From positions 1,302,001-1,366,000 of the forward strand of contig NC_060232.1 of assembly GCF_021155775.2 (NCBI RefSeq): a stretch of 64,000 nucleotides of DNA. The letters are read 5' to 3'. This DNA is from Neodiprion pinetum. Lineage: Eukaryota > Arthropoda > Insecta > Hymenoptera > Diprionidae. The position numbers and the translations under genes are program-made. The notes beneath the pieces are model-generated. The model ran no database searches. It was not told the DNA's origin and saw only the letters and a list, made by a program, of their open reading frames with translations. Below, piece by piece: positions 27,512-41,168 of this stretch; position 1 is the stretch's first letter, and each line of letters starts with the position of its first letter.

Positions 27512-29410
27512 ACCCATGGGCACTTATTTAGAGTCATTAGACGGACATGTACGAATGTACGAAATGCGATTACCAGGAAGTCGTGCACCATGGATATAAT
27601 ATACACGTGTCGTATATATTATCATGTGATTTGAAACATGGAGCGACGAGAACGAGACGAAACAAATCTTAATTACACCAGTCGGATAATTTTCAATTAG
27701 GTGTATACGTACGTATATATCAGAGTATTAGGGTGGTTAATTTTTTAACGTTTTGTTGGTTTTTTTTTTTTTTTTTTTTTACAAGACACTGCTCGAAAAA
27801 TTTATGACGAATACTGGAAAAAAAATTGTCGTGAAACCTTGAGGAAGTAGAAAATTATAAAGTAAATAAAAAATATTGCAAAATTGGTAGCGACGTCTAA
27901 ATATTTTCCTATCTCCTGCATGTTTTACGACAATCTTCTTTTCCGTATTTTCCATAAAGTTTTAGAGTAGCACCTTGAAAAAAAATAATCTTTAAACGAA
28001 CCGCCATAATACGGATGTGTGTATTACAATGTATTCATCCTAGTTTTGTTTTGATAGATAATATATTATAAGTATAAAAATTATATTAATTTGAAATTCG
28101 CGGTATGACGAGAGGAAGTTTTCAAACGAGATAATTGGGTAAAGATGCGTACAAATTAAAACGAATCGAAAATGCTAAATTAGTCGTGAGTAATTAAAAA
28201 ATCAAGACGAAAAAAAGGATCAACTTTTTTCCTTATAAACAAAAGTCGAATGAAATTGACAGATTGAAGTATTTATCGTGTCTAATTAAAGATATCGATA
28301 TTGATATATTTTAATCAAATTACTCAAACGGCAAAGTTATTTATATATAAGAATTGCATAGATCTTAGAAAATAACGGAGGATGCGAAAATTATTGCGCT
28401 GATCGCTGCTCAAATCAAATTTGATTATACAAGTTTTGCTGTTTCATAAAATTGGATTATAACCGCGGACGGATTTGTATTTTTATACGAGAAGCAGTTT
28501 TGAATCATTAAGCTGCAGTGTTCGTAGAGCGAGGGAGGATATCGAGTATTTATTATTGTATATTGGTGAGAAAAGATCGATATAATTGATAAGAAATATT
28601 TGTCACGCGTATCCGTTGCGCGGTTCAACGTCATCGCTATCGGTGATTTACGGTAAATACATATACATATTACATATACATTATACACTATACATAACAC
28701 ATCCATCGCAAAACCTGCACAGCATATACATGTGACACGTATAAATAGGTAGACGATTATATCGTGGAGCGAATGTATAAGTGAATGTGTTGAGAAAAAT
28801 AAAAGACAAATAAATAAAACGGAAGGAAGAAAAAAAACCAGACGAGTTGAAAAAAAATGTGATCGTTTTCATTTATAATAACCGCGGCACGTGCGGCACG
28901 GAAGTATAATGATTATTAATAATTACAACCACACTGTATTGCAAATAAATATGATGAATTATCTTCTATATAAAAACGTCGTACGCAAAGTAATTGAAAA
29001 TTGTAAAAAGGATGGGATGAGATAAACGATAATTTCTAAATCAGCGCGATTATAGAAAGCCCGAATTTCGATGGATGAAAATGCGGGAAAAATTCCTTGA
29101 CGGACTGTGTCGGATATAATTGAACGTGGATATAATATAATTATCTATCGAACGTTAAATTCTCACGGATACGCGAGCAGTGGCCTCTTATTTACATATG
29201 TATATGTATCGGTGATAATTGCTGACCCCTTTGTGATAAACTCGGTTGCTTGCGACTGCTAGTGCGTAAAGCGCCGTTGTCAAAATCAGCGCGTATAAGT
29301 TATAACATATTGTCATATTTATATGCATAATTATAAACGAGGGGAAAATTTCCGAGATACATGCAAATGCGACAAACAGAAGGGCGGAGAATAGAAAAGG
29401 GTTGAATATT

Positions 29411-29443
29411 ATGAGAATGAGAATGAGAATGAGAATGAGAATA
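29411..29443. repeat. (GAGAAT)n hexamer array
   Basis: Five copies of the hexamer; the same unit is arrayed at 39134-39189. Confidence 0.9.
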
Positions 29444-29600
29444 GGAGGAATAGGTTGAGTTGAGTCGGAGGTCCCTCCCCTCCAATTTCAATTAACCTGT
29501 CGCTCCGAGCGAACGACGAGAGTTGTTTCAGAGGAGATGAGAAAAAAAAATATCACGCAGCTGAAAGTAAATATAAATTCGGAATCGTTTCGTGGCAAGA

Positions 29601-29922
29601 CGGGGTGACCACAAATTTTTGAGGGAAAAAAATTCCATGACATTTCCCGGTTTTCCAGGACCTAATACCTAGTTTTCTCTGACATTTTCCCAGTTCTAGC
29701 AATAAGTTACTAAAACCTAAATCGTTCAGCTTGTCAACTCTGTGATATTCGGTTCAAATTCAATACGAATTGAAGAAAAATATTATGTATAAAAAAAAAA
29801 AAAAAAAAAAATCAGATCAAGCCAAATTGGTTTTCTCGACAAAAAAAAAAACTCAACTTGTTAGCTGAGAAAAATCATCTCAAATACCCGTGATAGCAAA
29901 ACTGATATTTTTCGTTTCTAGT
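29601..29922. mobile_element. inverted-repeat element, CAGGGTGNCCA family, copy 2 (right end missing)
   Basis: This is a close relative of 16949-17310 in the same orientation. It starts CGGGGTGACCACAAATTTTT, then has TTTCCCGGTTTTCCAGGACC, AAACCTAAATCGTTCAGCTT and AAAACTGATATTTTTCG. The right inverted terminus is not seen, so it is truncated or diverged. Confidence 0.7.
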
Positions 29923-30598
29923 TCATTCACTCTTTTCTTCACCTTGACTTCGAAGCAGAAAAAATGTTTTTGTCCATAATTTGACAAAGTGACAAGCAAA
30001 AAAATCAAATGAATAAACATACAGTATAACATAATATTGCGTCAATGTTGATCGATTGATCGTCGCGCTGTTTCATCTTATTTTTTCTCTCATTGTTGGT
30101 TCGTTCTTACCGCACGTATTTTGGATTTTACGGTTCAATCGCTCATTCGCGTCGAATTTCTTTCGCCTTCAACTTTTTACCCTTCAATCTCTTTCTATCA
30201 CATTTATTCGCATTTCATGTATTCGAATAACCGCAAACGCGGATACAATATTAATTTCAGTCCGAGAGCACGTTCATAACGCGTAAGTTGTAGGTTGTAT
30301 AAGAAATCTTCCCCCCGGAATCGTGTATTATAGTCGAATTAATAACGACGACGTCGTCGTCTGATATCGTCGCAGTAAACCCCGCATAACCAACAATAGA
30401 GGAACAATAGGTTCGCGCATGTTCGTTCAATCCTGAAGCACGTCTTCCGTTCTGGTGCGAAAGACAAAGCTTGGCCGGTTCGCCCTCCTTCTCGTCGTTC
30501 GCGAACCCCTTCCTCGTGCCTTCCTTCGTGCCAATAACGCCACGGGTATGGTAAAAAGGAAAAAAAAAGGAGGAGAAATTGCAAAGAAAAAGAAATAA

Positions 30599-30632
30599 CC
30601 CCCCCCCCCCCCACCACCACCACCACCACCAC
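30599..30632. repeat. poly(C) followed by (CCA)n
   Basis: A run of about 14 C, then seven CCA units. Confidence 0.9.
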
Positions 30633-32166
30633 CCCCTTGGTTAACGGCAAAGACATACCATGCATGAGCGCGAGATCTCGTTTGAATTATACGTATACAC
30701 ATGTAATAATAACAATACAAAAATAGAGCAGGTATGTAGAAAAATAAAACAGTGAACTCGAATCGTGAGGTGAAACAAAAAATAAAAATAAAGTAAACAA
30801 AATGAAAATCAAAGGACGCAAGCTTCGGGAGCAGGAGTGAAAAGCTCCGGTGTTCTCGACGCGAAAACGTCGCGACGCTGACGATGAGATGACGGCCATG
30901 TTTTAGAAGGCATTATTATATGTGTATTATATTGTTTTGAATTAAGAAAGTGGGCGTAACGCGATGCAACGGCTGGTTGTGTTTCAATACCTTGAGGAGT
31001 AAAAACGTACACGTATTATATTAGGTATGTATAGATGTATGTATGTATGCACGAACTGACGAGGGTTTTGGATTTCACTAGCTCGTTCGCTCGTATAACT
31101 CGAGATGCATCCGCGTTATACGCGCTCTTTCATCCCCCTCCTTTTCCTCACCCGCCTATTCTTTCAACATCGCCGTAGTCGTCGTCGTCGTCAATCGTCA
31201 ATTCAAAAATCGTTCTCTAATTAAACACAAGCTCTTCGTTTTAAGACAACGAATTGGAGAATAGAGGAAGAAGAAATGAAAAGGATAATTATTTCTCGAC
31301 TTTACTATTTTATTCCTCTTCTTATCAAAATCACCCGCTTTGACCCCCTTTTTAATGGTCTAGTAGTCGTCGTAGATAAAAAATGCATATAGCTCTCATG
31401 CGCGTTTAAATAAAAGTAAGGTTGCTGCGCCAACCATCGTTATTTCAAAAACAAACCTGTTTCAGACCTTAAACCGTAAACGGACATTTTGCCATTGAAG
31501 CATTGTGCGAAAAATTAAATTTCGCCGCTTGACAATTCACTTAATAAGCTCACGAAAGTAATTATTTATTCTTCAACGCCTAGTTCGTTACATTTGGTGT
31601 TAGAAGTGCTTTACTTTAAATTTAGTGCGCGATTTTGAACCGTTACCGGTACAATGTATAAATTGACGACGAGAGAGAAAGAGAGAAGGAGAGAGGCGTT
31701 TAATCGTCCTGGGACAAGTATCCTCAGGCGATGTAACACACAGACATGAAATGTGTATTAAAACACAATATTAAAATTAGAACTAGAGTTGCAGGAATAA
31801 CGCGAGAAGAAAGAAAACAATGGGTGAAGATAAATTCAACGAGAATGAACGATGACTAGACAAAAAAATCAACAAATAGATAAATAAATAAAGAAATAAG
31901 GTAAAAATGAGTAAAAATAATAACAAACAGAGTATAGGAAGAGGGATAAGAAGAATGGCGACTCAGCAGCATCGCCGTGTATCGCGTGCAGTGAATGCAA
32001 AGGACGCATCGAGACCTTAACGCCGATCCGGACCATCTGCATCAGCGGCGGGCGACGACCGGCTAGTTTATCAACTCCGAGGAAGAGCCGCACACACCAG
32101 ACTCTTTAATGGTAGGCTGGCTTGACTGGCTACGCACGTATGCGCAGCCATCGGTTCATGCCGTTC

Positions 32167-32220
<54 letters not shown>

Positions 32221-32228
32221 TTCCTTCC
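32167..32228. repeat. (TTTC)n microsatellite grading into (TTCC)n
   Basis: About 13 TTTC tetramers, then three TTCC units. Confidence 0.95.
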
Positions 32229-32912
32229 TCATACCAACAACACCGAATTGCCGGCGGTCCGACGGCGATCATTAATAATCGCATCCGCGAAACTAATTAT
32301 TATACAAAATCATCGCTCTGCTGTCAAGATTTCAGGGATGATGTACGTATAATTGTATAATATGGCAGAAGTAAAAAATTTGCCCGACTGACCCGAAAAT
32401 ATTATCTCTCTGAAATGCGGTTTTTTTGAGCAATTCAGTAAAATCCTTACATTTTTTATTACTCCTATTATTATTTACCGCAGGTATAAGTTAGATCGGA
32501 GACTCAATTTTTCATCGTTTTACATTTTGAATTTTGAAAATTCCTCGATCTGATCTCACTTTTGAAATCAATCGATCCCTCGTGAACCCTTCTACACTTA
32601 CTCAGTTTCAAGGAATTTAACTGCAAGTAAAAAATGTATGCTTCGAAGGGTTGAATCGCATTGTCGGTTAAGTAGGTTTACCCACCTACGCGTTTCTTGT
32701 CGGAGGCGACGTTAAAATATTTTATACAAAAACCCAGACGACGATCGACGTTCCAATATTCCCTGAGAATTGAAGATTTCCCAAATACTTTCAGAGTATA
32801 TAGTTTGCAGACACCCAGTGACTTTCATTTACCATTTACAGCAGCGGGTGCGATGCGCGATAATCGAAGACTCGTTGCAATTGAATTTTAGGAAAAATGA
32901 AAAGCGACTCAC

Positions 32913-33016
32913 CATAGAGACGGGGATGTGTCCTCCAGCGCCGTTTGGGTAAGAGTACGGTGATACGAGGTAGCCCATGTTGAACGATGAGGTATGAGGA
33001 GTAGGGTCCACCTTTC
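32913..33016 (-). CDS. pan: pan exon 3, conserved FNMGYLVSPYSY block
   Basis: This 104-nt exon has an acceptor ending GCGAGCAG and a donor GTGAGT right after an ATG codon (phase 0). Two bases complete a glycine split with exon 2. Then come KVDPTPHTSSFNMGYLVSPY and SYPNGAGGHIPVSM. The block SFNMGYLVSPYSY, followed by a Gly-containing loop and a PV[ST]M ending, is a hallmark of insect Pangolin just after the beta-catenin-binding domain. The next expected segment (Pro-rich, before the Groucho-binding part) was looked for on the minus strand of 1-32912 and not seen. Confidence 0.94.
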
Positions 33017-36000
33017 CTGCTCGCCACCGAAAAAAACACAACGACACAAGAGAAAACGGATTAGACGAGTCGTCATCGATCTTGGTTTGAAATGAAAGAA
33101 TTTACATCTGATCATACGCAACGTGTGAGGGGAAAAAACAAGTACAAGAGGATCTGTAAAGGTTGATCGAAAATTAGACATCGGTTTTTAGTATCGATGC
33201 GTATCAAGCGGAACTTTGAGCATCGGGTTTCGGACTATTCAAAACTTTGACGTGTCGTCAAAGTCCGACTTCTTTACTCCAAGTTTCACCACCAAAAAAT
33301 CCGGACTTTAGCGCTTTCGGAACTTTTCAAATTAGGAATTTTCACCCCGCTCCCAAATTTCCATCATCCCCGCGTTTCTCGGTCTTTTTTTCTTCTTCTT
33401 TTTCTCCTTCTTCCTCTTCTTACGAAGAGTAAAAATTGAAGCGAAGAACAGCGCAAGACTGCATTACGTTTCATAAAATGACCAGAGAGAACATCTCCGC
33501 GTACAGTTTTTGCGCGAGTCGTTTTAGTACCTATAAGCCCAGTGTTTCGTTGAACTGGGTAATGCATCCGGTCCGCAAGGTTGTGCCAATCATGGTTGTA
33601 TAATAACACGAGGTGCAGGTATCGAAGCGCAAGGTGTATAATGACGGTGAAAAAGATAATTATCTCAACCCTTTTATTCGTTTCGAAGCAGGTGAAGAAA
33701 GACCGAGCGCCCATAAAGTACATTTGTAATAATATTTCGCCCCGAGCTAGGTCCAAGTTTTCTCTGAACTTCTGTTATTATTCCTACCAAAAAACCAAAA
33801 AACCAATATATATATACATCTAAATTTATTATTATTATATCAGTCACGAGTTGCAAAATTTGATCCAATCATCGATGATTGCGAGACGTTTTGACAATTT
33901 ATTACATTACATCTTTACTCAAATTCCGGTAGAAAATAGGAAAGAATCATTTCGCAATTTGCCATCGCCACCGATACCAAAAATATACTTTCGGACTTCT
34001 AAACAACGTCTCGAGATCGTCGTCGTTTACTCCGATTCTCGTTTTTCCTCACTTGGTTCTAAATACATTGAAAATCGTACAGCAACGCGCATTATAGATA
34101 TACGCGCGTACGTCTATCCATGCCAAGAATCATCTCATTGTCAGTCAATTAGGATTTCAACGCGACGATACGATGCGATGCGATGCGATGTCGAGTCCGG
34201 CACGCGGCGTTTCCTCTCCTTCCCCTTCACCGCCATTCTTACCCTTTAGTAGAACCACTTTATCTCCCCGTTCAGCTTCTTAATCGTCGCGGTTCCCCTT
34301 TTCGCATTTCAACGAAACATGTCAGTTTTTTATTACAATTATATATCTCACCAGAGTTTAATAAACTGCGAAACATAACTTGAGCAATTTTCGAGCAAAG
34401 AACCTTAAAGCTTCCTCAGCTGCGCCAACATCAAATGCAAGATCATCGGGAATCGCGGAATTCGTCGGTCGTTAAAAAAGATGAATAAGAAGAGAGAAAA
34501 AAGGCAGAACAAGAAAAAAAATATAAAAAAAAATTAAAATTAAACAAACTCTTAAAAAATATTGTGAAATAGGAAAGACGTGACCGAACGGTAAATAAAG
34601 TAAACATTGTTTAGATTTTCTCCATTATATAACGTACGATAGTCATCCCTCTCCTATAAATTTCAATCTATATGTTTCCATTCTCATCTCATTCCCTCAA
34701 TTCCTCAAAATACTTTCAAGCCGCTGTATAACTCACGCGATTATCCACAGATTACACGGCTGTACAAGTTTTACCCTGCATGCACAAATATAACTCACCC
34801 TAGATATCTATTTCAACCCTCGCAGCAAGATTCTTGGCTTGTATAATTCTGCCGTCGTCGCGTTTAAGCCCGTAAGACCGTTGAATGGATATCGTCTCGC
34901 GAATTTCCTTCTCTCTCTCTCTCTTTCCTCGTTCTTTTTACCTCTCATTCGCACCAACCCGTTCACTCGCTAACTCAGCGGAGAATTTCGCCGGTCGCTT
35001 CGCCGCATCTCCATATAGTTATAATAGTTCTTTTCGCGCCATCTTTAAGCGCTTTATGCATGCACATCTGTGTATAACAATACCCTGCGTATACTATAAT
35101 ACGCACATATGCGCACACGTGGAATCTAACGTACAATGAGCGTAGGCAGGTTGCCCAGTGCCAATGAAATATCAAATTCGCTGACATTTCCCGGTTTTCC
35201 AGACGAAAATAAACGTTCTTCCAGGACTCGTTTAAACATAATTTGACTAAATAAATGCACTTTTCCATGTAAATTAGTTAAAAATTATTATACGTCAGAT
35301 GTCGATGTCGTAAGTTAAAATAGTCCAATTTTTCTTAAAAACAATTACAATACATCAATAAACGTTCCAATTATAAGAAACTAACCGAAGATTAGGATTA
35401 GCCATTCTTTCGAGACGTGACGGTAGAAACACCGACCTGAGAATATTGGCGCTTTTCAGTACTTCATCTTCACATTTTTCATAAATCGTACATAGTACTC
35501 GACATAAATTTAGCAATTCGTAATATTCCTTCATAAAACCATATTTCTCGTCACTTGTACCCTTTTTCCACTAACCCCTTCAATATTTTCAAAGAATCGT
35601 ACAACACTTAAAATGAGAAAGAAAATCCAAAAATTCCTTGACACGTGCCCGATTTCCGTGACAATTCCCGATTCTCCAGAGATTTCCCTGACAATTGGAC
35701 ACCCTGCATGGTAGATTCCTATTAATTTACTCTCTCTCTCTCTATCTCTCTCTGTGTCTTTTTCATTTCGTCCCGCATCCCCCGATTCTAAACGGCTCAA
35801 CTTTCCTGTCTCCTTATAACGCATCCCTCTGAAAGACCCTCCCAAGTTCCTCCTCCTCCTCCTCCTCCTCCTCGATGAGTATAATATAAGCGAAGGCGAC
35901 CTGCACGGCCTGCATGTGTATCGCGTGGGTGTAAACAGACCCCTTCTTCGCGCCGTCAACGTTCCCTGGGCCCTCTTTCCTGGGCATCCTGCGACTGTAA

Positions 36001-39000
36001 TACGCGTCAACCCTCGAAGGAAAGCCCCCCAACCTGCGCGCAAGCAGCGCACAACTGCAAACACAAACTTTGAGCTTTGCTCTCCTCTGAGTTTGTTTAC
36101 TTCTCCGTCTTGTTGGAATAATACTCGGATGGTAATAATAGATCTATCTATATATATGTATATGTATATATTTCTCTCTCTCCATTTCTCTATTTCTCGC
36201 CACTCTTTTTTCCCACGTGTCGTTCTTACATGTATATTCTTTATTTGCTCATCTATCGCACAACGGGTTGAATTTTCCAGTCAAGTATATCGTGTCGACG
36301 ACGATTTTACAATGCGCAGTTTTTTAGGTCAGAATTACACAGTTTTAGTCCATCGATTTCATCTTTCATGAAATTTTTCACAAAAAGTCGATTACATATA
36401 AAAAAAAATCTTCCTTACTCTTTTCTTTGTAATTAACATACGAATATTGACTAGAGATTTAATTTTCGTCCAACATACGGACCGAATATATTATTAGAGC
36501 ATTTACTTCATCTGCGATAAAAAAATAAAAAATAAAAATATAAATCGCCATTCCATCAAATTTATAACAAGGAGAGCAAGTAAAATGTGCCTACCCGTGC
36601 ATAACACGCACACACAAATCGGCGATGCCTACGTGTAGCAACAGACATAGGCTCAAGGGGGAGGAATCTGGTTCTCGTAATAAATTTTGGCAAAGGAGTG
36701 CAATCAGAGAGAGCTGACGACGAGTCGAATAAGAAGGAGGAGGAGGAGGAGGAGGGGGCGGAGGAAGAAGAAGACGAAGACAAAGAAGAAGAACAAGTAG
36801 AAGAAGAAGAAGAAGGAGAAGAAGAAGAAGAAGGGTAGGGCGTTAAGGCTATAATGGACAAGCTAGTGTGTACACCTTGTTGTCGGCTGGTAAATTACTA
36901 TAATTGTGAAGTTCCGGTGATTTTTAGATTAGCTCTGGTCCATCAACGGCATACCCACCACCACCACCACCACCGTCGTCGTCGTCTTCGGCCAACCTGC
37001 AGCATCCTACGCCGGGTTTAGCAGCGCGAAGGAGGAAGGGAGAAGACCCCGAGGTTCTCAAGCCCATCTCACAGGTATAATGCTGGACGAATAAATGTGT
37101 GTGGTGGGTATAAGTATTACCCGAACCCTGGAGCGGTGCGGCAGGGCCGTTCCAAGGAATGAGGAGGATCCACTCTTCGTAAGAGAAAAAAGGGAATAGA
37201 AAAAAGAAAAAAAAAAGAAAAACGTGATCACGGGATTGGAGATAGGAGATGAGGTAACGATTCTTTCAATTGGGTCAAGGGAAGCTGGTGAACAAAGATC
37301 GAAATTTCCACGATCTGACACCTGACTTGTCGAGCGTATAAATATTATAATAAACATTACGTTTCGTATGAATTCTATAAACTTTACCGATTTACTAATT
37401 CTTCCTTTGATTCCCCAGTTTAATTAATCTCTTCCGCTACAATATTGCATATATACTGATTGTGAGTCTTGCTTCCCTTCTGTTGCTCGAGCTATATGTT
37501 ATAAATGTGTCTGTGATAGGTAACGTTAAGAAAATAACAAAAGGATATTTCTTCTCGTCGTCAGCCGTTCTAGCGAACCAATACATAGCTTGATACGGTA
37601 ATAATGAAATTAGTCTCGGTTTTAAGATTGTGGTAAGAAGAAATGGATCCGATCGTATCGTCCTTTCGCCTTGTCTTTCTTGTCACGACAGGTCCGCAAA
37701 GCCCGAATCCCTTTGGAAATGAGTTGAAAAATCCTTTCGACGATTCTGAAGGAATGGAAAACGACTAAGATGAAAGAATCACAGAATATGTGAAATCAAA
37801 TAATCTAACAGTGAGAAAATATACAAGTACTGGGATGTTTCAAAAAGAATGATTCACGATTTTCCACCGTGGTACCCATAAAAAGGTTGTTTACGTTAAA
37901 AGAAAAATTGCGCTCATTTGATTTTTCCCGTTTTTCCACACTTTTTTAATTTGCAATGAATCACGTTGTAGCACTTCAATTATTATTTCTTTCCTGACAT
38001 TCGTATTCAACCCAAAGATCACGATCCAAAACGCAACGAAGTATTAACCAGGAAGTGTGTACCTATGTAAAATAAATTATTCAAACAAGAGATTCTTTCT
38101 ACGTTTCATGATATATAAATACGGAACGTAACTACAGATTGAAAAAGTGATCGTCAAAGTTCAAATATCAATATCGAATTATCCGTACCGAATCTACAAA
38201 GATCAATTAACACCCTGCGTCCTGTAATTAAAAAAATCGCGAGTAGCACGTCACAATCGAAAATGTCTAAAAAATTTTTTTCAAAAATCTGCAACAAGTG
38301 CAAAACATCTCTACCGGATCAGGTTATAGATACGAGCTGTTTGGATGGCATAACAGGTGAACAGCGGTTCAAAGTTCACTGACACAAACACAGGGTGCTT
38401 GACAGCTATTGCCCTGCTCTTGTGAAGGGGCAAAAAAAAAAGGGGGGGGGGGGGAGGGGAGAGAGACCGATGAGTATGAAAAACTGAAACTCTGCGTAGG
38501 GTTTTTCAAGGCCTACAAATATATCTTCGCTGTAAGTTATCCTCCTTTCAGTCTTTCGGAAGATTATTCCGAGAAAAAAAAAGCAAGAAAAGATAAATTT
38601 CTGACTCTGAACAGACGACAAGATATCCCTGAGAAGGGAAAAATTTATTTGAGAGTCAGAATTAAGGATCCCTGAAGAATCACGTGTTGCAAGAGTGTAT
38701 TGGATCTTGAAATTTTTATTTTTTTTGATAGATACGTACGCATAAAGCAGTGAAAGTAAAAATAATTGTGTTGTACTTTTTTTTCGTTTTTTTTCCTCTT
38801 CCTTTTTCGATCAAGTAAAATTTGAAGTAATTATACACATCGAATTGAAAACTACCGCTGCAACAATATATACGAGGTTAGCCATACCAAAGAGTATAGT
38901 TCTGGAAATTGATTTTGAAAAAAAAAAAAAAATTTTCAATTATTGAAACTCGATCGGCACTTGTACATACTATTTTTACAATTACGCAGATGAATATTTG

Positions 39001-41137
39001 ATTCAAATTTTTTACATTAACATATATATATATCAGCGTTTTGGATATCCCTACACATCCGATCCTGCCGGTCGCAGGTTGGTAAGAAGAAAACGAAACG
39101 GACAAACGAGTGTTGGAAAGAGAGTTTCGCATAGAATGAGAATCGGAATGAGAATGAGAATGAGAATGAGAATGAGAATGAGGATGAGGTTAAGGGGGGG
39201 AGTCCATGTGCAGGCAACCAGACGTCGTCTCTCCGAGAGGCGAGAGTCGGGAAAGGAGGCGGCGGAGGCGGGGAAGCCGATCCTGAGGCTCGGCCGACGC
39301 TCGTATGCCGTAACAAGAGAAGCCCCCAAGACTACGGACAATGGGTGCCTTGCTGCTGCTGCTGGTGGTGCTGCTGGTGCTGCTGCCGTCGCGACTCTCG
39401 AGGCGAGAGAGAGAGAAAGAGAGAGAGAAAGAGAGAGATGCGTTACAGTGTACGAAGAGAGAGGTGGAGAGGTAAATAATTTACAGGGTAGGTGGATGGA
39501 CAGATAGGAAAATGAATAAGGATGCTGTGAAGTTAGCGAGCAACGTTAACGTAACGAAATGTCACGGGAGGGAAAAATTATTGCTGCGCAATATTAGAGA
39601 ATGACTTCTGAGGAGTCGGTTTTTAAAAATATAAATATGTTTTGTCTGTATCATGGTTTACTAAATTTCAGACATTGTCAAAGGTTCGAAGTAACGATTT
39701 CTCACAAATATGAATCGTTGTAGTAACGTTACTAACTTCATACTTATGTTGGATAGGCAGCCAGCAGATGATGATGATGATGATGGTCATGGGTGTAACT
39801 TGTGAAAATGATCGTTGCACCATTGAAAGTAGACATTTGAAGGCGGAGGGGGCGTTCGACGTGGTTGATTATTCATACTTTTCGACACCCTTCTCATAAC
39901 GGGGTGAAATTGAAATAAAAAGAATTGAAGAATATGAAAGAACTAGTTGAGCATGATTAACGTTTTGGGCACTTCGATTCTTCCAATCTTCGGAATAGAT
40001 AAAAAAAAAATTTATTTTTGTGCCTCAGTTAAGTTAATCAGTTTTTTTTTTTTTGTCATGCATCGAAATAATAGTAAAATATGCACACCCCCATTGAAAG
40101 TTTGCTTTCGTAGTCTTGGGAGAAATCGTAACAATTTAATAAATTCGCTAGCACAAGTCTGCAAAGATTTTGCGTTTCAGATTTGTGCACGTGATTATTA
40201 TACGTTAAGTGATATTAAAGAAATGAAAATGAATTTTTTTTTCTTAATTTTGTACTTTGCAGCCAGGTAAGTGCGCTATTTAAAAATTGAAGAAGATTCA
40301 CGATTTAAATTATTCAGGTAATAAAAAACCAAAATAATATTATTATTTTTAATAAAAGTATTTCAAATGAAAGTTCCTTCAATTGTAATTTACAAAAAAT
40401 GTTTAAGAAACTAGGTCATTTTTCTTAAAATCCGAAATATCCGTCAGGTTTCTACAAAAGTAAACTTCATCTAATAAAACCATTTTCTCTTTTCTTACCT
40501 ACGTGGAATAAATCAAAATTTGACATCTAAAGCCCAGACTCAAAACTCGCATTGACCGGTATTATGTTGCATACATACTTAATCAAGCTAACTCCTCATC
40601 GCACATTTCGCATCCCGATATTACAGCGAGTGAGAGTGATCGCAAGTAGAATCTCGAGAGTACAAGAATAAGAGGCTGAAGAGAACAAGAAAAAGCAGCA
40701 TCGTTTCGGTACAGCGACAACAAGCCCAAGTCGGAGAGACGGACGGAAAAGTGAGAGCATGAAAGAAGGGGGGGGGGGGGGAGGGGGAATGGGCGCAATT
40801 CCTGGGCTTCGTATCTCGTCGGTTTGTGGGATGGGATGATGGCATGGCATGGCATGGCATGGTATGGTATGGTGGTTGCCTGGCCGCGTGTAACTGCAGC
40901 GTCGTCGTCGTCGCCGGCGTCGTTGGTTATAGGCTAGACGGTTGTGGCGCGGATGCCGGTTCGACCGACCTTCTCTCTTCGCTCGCTCCGCTCGCTCCTG
41001 GCGAGACACACACGACGCCTAAAGAGAGAGAGAGAGAGCGAGAGAGGGTGAGAAAGAGAGAGAGCGAACCCGACGTTACGGCAACGCCGCGAAGGAAGAA
41101 AGCGCGGAGAGGCCTTGCTTGCTCGCCGGATACCCCG

Positions 41138-41168
<31 letters not shown>

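Larger units (their letters stand above)
1..32912 (-). other. pan intron 3, partial (continues left)
   Basis: Everything left of exon 3 is read as one intron because no pan exon and no other convincing gene was found on either strand. It is AT-rich with GC-richer patches near 12.85-13.3, 15.4-15.9, 23.0-23.2 and 25.0-25.2 kb. It contains many simple repeats, a perfect 63-bp tandem duplication, several inverted-repeat elements (10678-10872, 16949-17310, 19919-20237, 29601-29922) and a degenerate repeat at 21650-22265. Small nested genes or non-coding RNAs cannot be excluded by eye. Confidence 0.7.

Noticed and set aside
34798..34850. Possible pan minus-strand exon between a CGGCAG acceptor-like and a GGTGAG donor-like site
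   Set aside because: All three frames contain a stop before the donor, so it cannot be an internal coding exon.
36562..36861. Poly-Ser minus-strand frame
   Set aside because: Direct product of the (GAG)n/(GAA)n tract.
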